Shown here in pieces: positions 61,203-64,000 of a stretch of 64,000 nucleotides of DNA. Position 1 is the first letter of the stretch. Every line of letters begins with the position of its first letter. The position numbers and the translations under genes were made by a program. The notes beneath the pieces are model-generated. The model searched no databases. It saw only the letters and a program-made list of their open reading frames with translations, and was not told the origin of the DNA. The stretch lies in assembly GCF_002217925.1 (NCBI RefSeq), contig NZ_BCMF01000011.1:1-64000 (forward strand). The letters are read 5' to 3'. The DNA comes from Secundilactobacillus mixtipabuli. GTDB lineage: Bacteria; Bacillota; Bacilli; Lactobacillales; Lactobacillaceae.

Positions 61203-62105
61203 ATGGATAATGAGTTAACCCAGTTACTCGGCCGGATTATTAGCGGCGAGGTAACTGATGAAAATGACAAACAATATTTCGTACAGAACAATGGCTTGAC
61301 CTTTCGACTGGATAAGGCTGAGATCAAAAAGCCGTTGAAGCTGGGCAGCCAGTTTAAGGGATTTGCTTACGAAAACGAGACCCACCAGTTACAGATCACA
61401 CGTGACGCACCAAAGGTTCAAGTGGATCATTATGGCTTTGGCGAAGTGGTTCGGGTTCAGCATAGCCTTGGCGTATTCGTCAATATTGGTTTGCCCAATA
61501 AGGATATTGTGGTTTCACTGGATAACCTGCCAGAGATTGCTGGACTTTGGCCACAACGCGGCGACCGCTTGATGCTGTCGATCACGCTGGATAAAAAGGG
61601 CCGTATGTGGGGTGATTTAGGTGATGAAGCACTGTACCGGGCCATTTCACAACCAGTGACGACTAAGCTCACAAACAAAGACGTTGTCGCAACTGCTTAC
61701 CGGCTAAAAATGACCGGGACGATGGTCCTGACAGCTGACTATAATTTGGGCTTCATTCCACCTGAAGAACGTGATCAAGAACCACGGTTAGGCCAACAGC
61801 TGAATGCGCGGGTTATCAGCCAATATCCTGATGGCACGTTAAAATTATCCTTGCGGCCACGGGCTTACGAAGCTATCCCTGAGGATGCCTTGATGTTGCT
61901 GGCAACGCTACAACATGCGCCTGAAGGTAAGGTGGCTTTCACTGATAAGAGTGATCCTGCTGACATCAAAGATTACTTTGGGATTAGTAAGGGACAATTC
62001 AAACGAGCAGTGGGTCATTTGATGAAACAGCGGTTTGCTGAACAGCATGATGGTTATTTATGGCTGACTGAAGCGGGACGTGATCAGAATGGACGAACAG
62101 ATTGA
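61203..62105 (+). CDS. cvfB: CvfB-family S1 RNA-binding protein
   Basis: 300 residues from the ATG at 61203 (GGGGAT upstream); an upstream in-frame ATG at 61167 has no ribosome-binding site. Three S1-like barrels, the clearest being YGFGEVVRVQHSLGVFVNIG and GTMVLTADYNLGFIPPEERD, and a C-terminal winged helix (DIKDYFGISKGQFKRAVGHL). This is the layout of CvfB/YitL. It binds RNA and affects virulence-factor and regulatory gene expression in staphylococci. Its end overlaps the xerD start by 17 bases. Confidence 0.88.
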   Translation: MDNELTQLLGRIISGEVTDENDKQYFVQNNGLTFRLDKAEIKKPLKLGSQFKGFAYENETHQLQITRDAPKVQVDHYGFGEVVRVQHSLGVFVNIGLPNKDIVVSLDNLPEIAGLWPQRGDRLMLSITLDKKGRMWGDLGDEALYRAISQPVTTKLTNKDVVATAYRLKMTGTMVLTADYNLGFIPPEERDQEPRLGQQLNARVISQYPDGTLKLSLRPRAYEAIPEDALMLLATLQHAPEGKVAFTDKSDPADIKDYFGISKGQFKRAVGHLMKQRFAEQHDGYLWLTEAGRDQNGRTD

Positions 62106-62976
62106 GGACTTTCTGCATGATTTAAGGATTGAACGTGGGTTAACTGCCAATACGATCAGTTCTTATCGTCAGGACCTAAAAGAATTTCACCAGTTTTTAG
62201 ATGCGCAGCAGCTCTCAGATTTGGCTAAAGTGGATCAATTGACTGTCCTGCAATTTTTGAAACAACAACAAACGAGTGGCAAAGCCCGGAACAGTGTGAC
62301 GCGAATGGTTTCAACTCTGCGTCACTTTTTCCAGTACTTGGTTCAAAATGATCAGCTGACCGTTGACCCGATGGCAGAGGTGAAGGCACCGAAAAAGGGC
62401 CGGCCACTGCCACAAGTCCTGACGGTTGCTGAGGTAGATGCACTATTGGCTGCGCCGGATACCACTAATAAGTACGGGATTCGCGACCGCGCCATTTTAG
62501 AAGTGATGTATGCGACGGGGTTGCGGGTCAGTGAACTGGTCCATCTAAAAATGGGCGAATTGCACCTTGAAATGGGACTTATTCAGACCCTTGGTAAGGG
62601 GAATAAGGAACGCATTATTCCAATCGGCGATGTGGCCATTGAATGGATCAATCGGTATTTGAACCAGAGTCGGCCGTTGCTATTAAAACAGCGCAGCTCG
62701 CCGTATCTGTTTCTAAACGCTCACGGTAGTGGTTTAAGCCGCCAGAGTATCTGGCAGAAAATTCAGCATTACGTGAGTGTTGCAGGTATCCGTAAGCACG
62801 TGACGCCGCATACGCTGCGGCATTCATTTGCCACTCATATTTTAGAAAATGGTGCCGATTTGCGGATCGTTCAGGAACTATTAGGACATTCCGATATTTC
62901 AACGACCCAAATTTATACCCATATTTCCAAGAAACATTTAACAGAAGTTTATCGTAAAGCTCATCCAAGAGCGTAA
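62089..62976 (+). CDS. xerD: site-specific tyrosine recombinase XerD
   Basis: 295 residues from the ATG at 62089. N-terminal SAM-like core-binding domain (LRIERGLTANTISSYRQDL). Catalytic residues are in place: Arg in ATGLRVSELVHL, Lys in LGKGNKERIIP, His-x-x-Arg in PHTLRHSFATHIL, His in LLGHSDISTTQIYTH and the nucleophilic Tyr just after. Resolves chromosome dimers at dif with XerC/XerS. Order cvfB-xerD-ribT-scpA is conserved in lactobacilli. Confidence 0.92.
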   Translation: MDEQIEDFLHDLRIERGLTANTISSYRQDLKEFHQFLDAQQLSDLAKVDQLTVLQFLKQQQTSGKARNSVTRMVSTLRHFFQYLVQNDQLTVDPMAEVKAPKKGRPLPQVLTVAEVDALLAAPDTTNKYGIRDRAILEVMYATGLRVSELVHLKMGELHLEMGLIQTLGKGNKERIIPIGDVAIEWINRYLNQSRPLLLKQRSSPYLFLNAHGSGLSRQSIWQKIQHYVSVAGIRKHVTPHTLRHSFATHILENGADLRIVQELLGHSDISTTQIYTHISKKHLTEVYRKAHPRA

Positions 62977-62996
62977 CGTTACGGGGGGGATTTAAC

Positions 62997-63353
62997 TTGT
63001 TGCTTAAATATCGAAATGATTATGAAAAAGTGGCAATGGGGTTGCTCTCTTTTGCACCCGCATTAAAAAAAATCGACCGGCTGCAGGCCGAACTGCAGTG
63101 GTATCAAAACAGTGATGCCAGACAGCTCCTCTTGTGGAAGGACGTTAATCAGGACTTTTCTGGGATTGTTGGCGTCGAACTGCGGCCTCATTTCGTCGTG
63201 ATTCGCCTGATTGCTTTGACGCCGGCGGTGAGAAACAATGATCAAACCAACACGATTTTAGATGAGTTGCAGGACATGTATCCAGAACAGCGAATCATGG
63301 GAACACTTGAGACTACCGGAATCGTTGCCAAATGGGAGGCTAGCCATGAGTGA
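62997..63353 (+). CDS. ribT: RibT-like GNAT-fold protein
   Basis: 118 residues starting at TTG after GGGGGGA. MLLKYRNDYEKVAMGLLSFA at the N-terminus and DARQLLLWKDVNQDFSGIVG in the middle follow RibT of Bacillus, a GNAT-family protein named for its place near the riboflavin genes. The acetyl-CoA-binding loop (LTPAVRNND) is degenerate, so enzymatic activity is doubtful. Here it lies between xerD and scpA and overlaps scpA by 8 bases. Confidence 0.75.
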   Translation: MLLKYRNDYEKVAMGLLSFAPALKKIDRLQAELQWYQNSDARQLLLWKDVNQDFSGIVGVELRPHFVVIRLIALTPAVRNNDQTNTILDELQDMYPEQRIMGTLETTGIVAKWEASHE

Positions 63354-64000
63354 ACAGCCTGTTTTGATTCACGTGCAAGACTTTGAAGGTCCACTGGATC
63401 TACTATTGCATTTGATCAAATCAGCTGCCATCGATATTTACGACATTCCCATTGTGTCGATCACCGATCAGTACATGACAGCACTACGGCAAATGCAGGA
63501 TCATCAGCTCGACGTGGCCGGCGATTATTTCGTAATGGCGGCGACGTTGATGAAGATGAAAGCCAAACTGTTGCTGCCGGTGGAAGAAACGCCGGTAGAA
63601 GAAGACGACGAGCCAAGCCTGGAAGAAATGCAAGCAGATTTGGTTAATCGGCTGGTGAAGTATCAACGTTATAAACTAGCGGCTAGCTGGTTTAAAAAGC
63701 AGGCAGCAGCGCGACAGAAATTTTATACCAGACCGGAAATGGCGGTGCCAGCCGGCGTCAAGCTTGGTAAATTGGCCCCTGGATTGACCACTAAGGACCT
63801 TCAACGGGTCTTAGTTGAATTAACGCAACGTCAGCGTCAGCCGGAATTGCCCATGCGGTTGATTCAGGATGAACAGTATACCGTCAAGGGTCAGATCCAT
63901 ACGTTGCGATTTAAGCTCAGCAAGGTCCGCGTGGCAGTCTCTTTCGGCCAGTTATTTGATCAAAAACCGAATAAGGAAGAACTGGTCACGACTTTCTTGG
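63346..64000 (+). CDS. scpA: segregation and condensation protein A (partial, runs off the window)
   Basis: ATG at 63346 with GGGAGG upstream; the frame is open to the end of the window (218 codons). The N-terminal motif FEGPLDLLLHLIKSAAIDIY, then DIPIVSITDQYM, is the hallmark of ScpA kleisins, followed by the helical linker (LMKMKAKLLLP) and an acidic stretch. ScpA bridges SMC heads with ScpB in chromosome condensation. The C-terminal winged helix is outside the window. Confidence 0.93.
   Translation, partial: MSEQPVLIHVQDFEGPLDLLLHLIKSAAIDIYDIPIVSITDQYMTALRQMQDHQLDVAGDYFVMAATLMKMKAKLLLPVEETPVEEDDEPSLEEMQADLVNRLVKYQRYKLAASWFKKQAAARQKFYTRPEMAVPAGVKLGKLAPGLTTKDLQRVLVELTQRQRQPELPMRLIQDEQYTVKGQIHTLRFKLSKVRVAVSFGQLFDQKPNKEELVTTFL

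Overview
The window looks like a chromosomal stretch of a low-to-middle GC Gram-positive of the family Lactobacillaceae. Evidence is the gene content and order (dnaG-rpoD, trmK-nif3, dnaE-pyk, cvfB-xerD-ribT-scpA), LPXTG surface proteins with KxYKxGKxW-type signal peptides, strong GGAGG ribosome-binding sites, and LexA (CGAAC-N4-GTTC), CtsR and cre-like operators. pyk follows dnaE directly with no pfkA between them, which fits an obligately heterofermentative lactobacillus (Levilactobacillus, Lentilactobacillus or Secundilactobacillus type). The species cannot be fixed from the sequence alone.

Region 1 (1-9.5 kb) is an accessory defence and addiction island. It opens with an overlapping AAA ATPase / TOPRIM-like pair resembling RloAB, AbiL or PARIS-type anti-phage pairs. 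Toxin-antitoxin loci in all states of decay follow: an orphan relB whose toxin is only an unrelated-looking short frame, an apparently intact MqsR toxin / HTH-Panacea antitoxin operon followed by a DUF2513 gene, a mazE cut by an in-frame stop with a decayed mazF, a dinJ with an 11-codon stub of its toxin, a DUF1828-like remnant, and an intact higB-higA whose antitoxin carries an ImmA/IrrE metallopeptidase-like domain. A candidate structured RNA, a umuC C-terminal fragment and a 27-bp direct repeat flank higBA.

Region 2 (9.5-28.2 kb) is a surface-protein locus. A serine recombinase gene (11622-12221) lies between two inverted copies of a crossover-like sequence, and one copy sits just upstream of a 4350-residue LPXTG protein gene with a long collagen-like repeat region. 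Two family 2 glycosyltransferase genes follow it. One has lost its DxD motif, so they may act as an unequal pair on the adhesin.

Region 3 (28.2-37.6 kb) mixes repeats and small operons: three copies of an Fst-type antisense RNA (one with an intact 29-residue toxin), two copies of a second antisense-RNA-like element (one with a candidate 43-residue membrane toxin), a LexA-controlled yolD-umuC operon, a DMT transporter, an AraC regulator with two HTH modules, two NAD(P)-dependent oxidoreductases with a cre-like site, a glycerol-dehydrogenase-like enzyme, and a small gene under a second LexA box.

Region 4 (37.7-64 kb) is the core chromosome: dnaG-rpoD, a second LPXTG adhesin (2005 residues, 504-bp repeats) inserted between rpoD and trmK, nif3, pepT, topB, clpB under CtsR, a DUF2929 gene, dnaE, pyk, cvfB, xerD, ribT and the start of scpA, which runs off the right edge.
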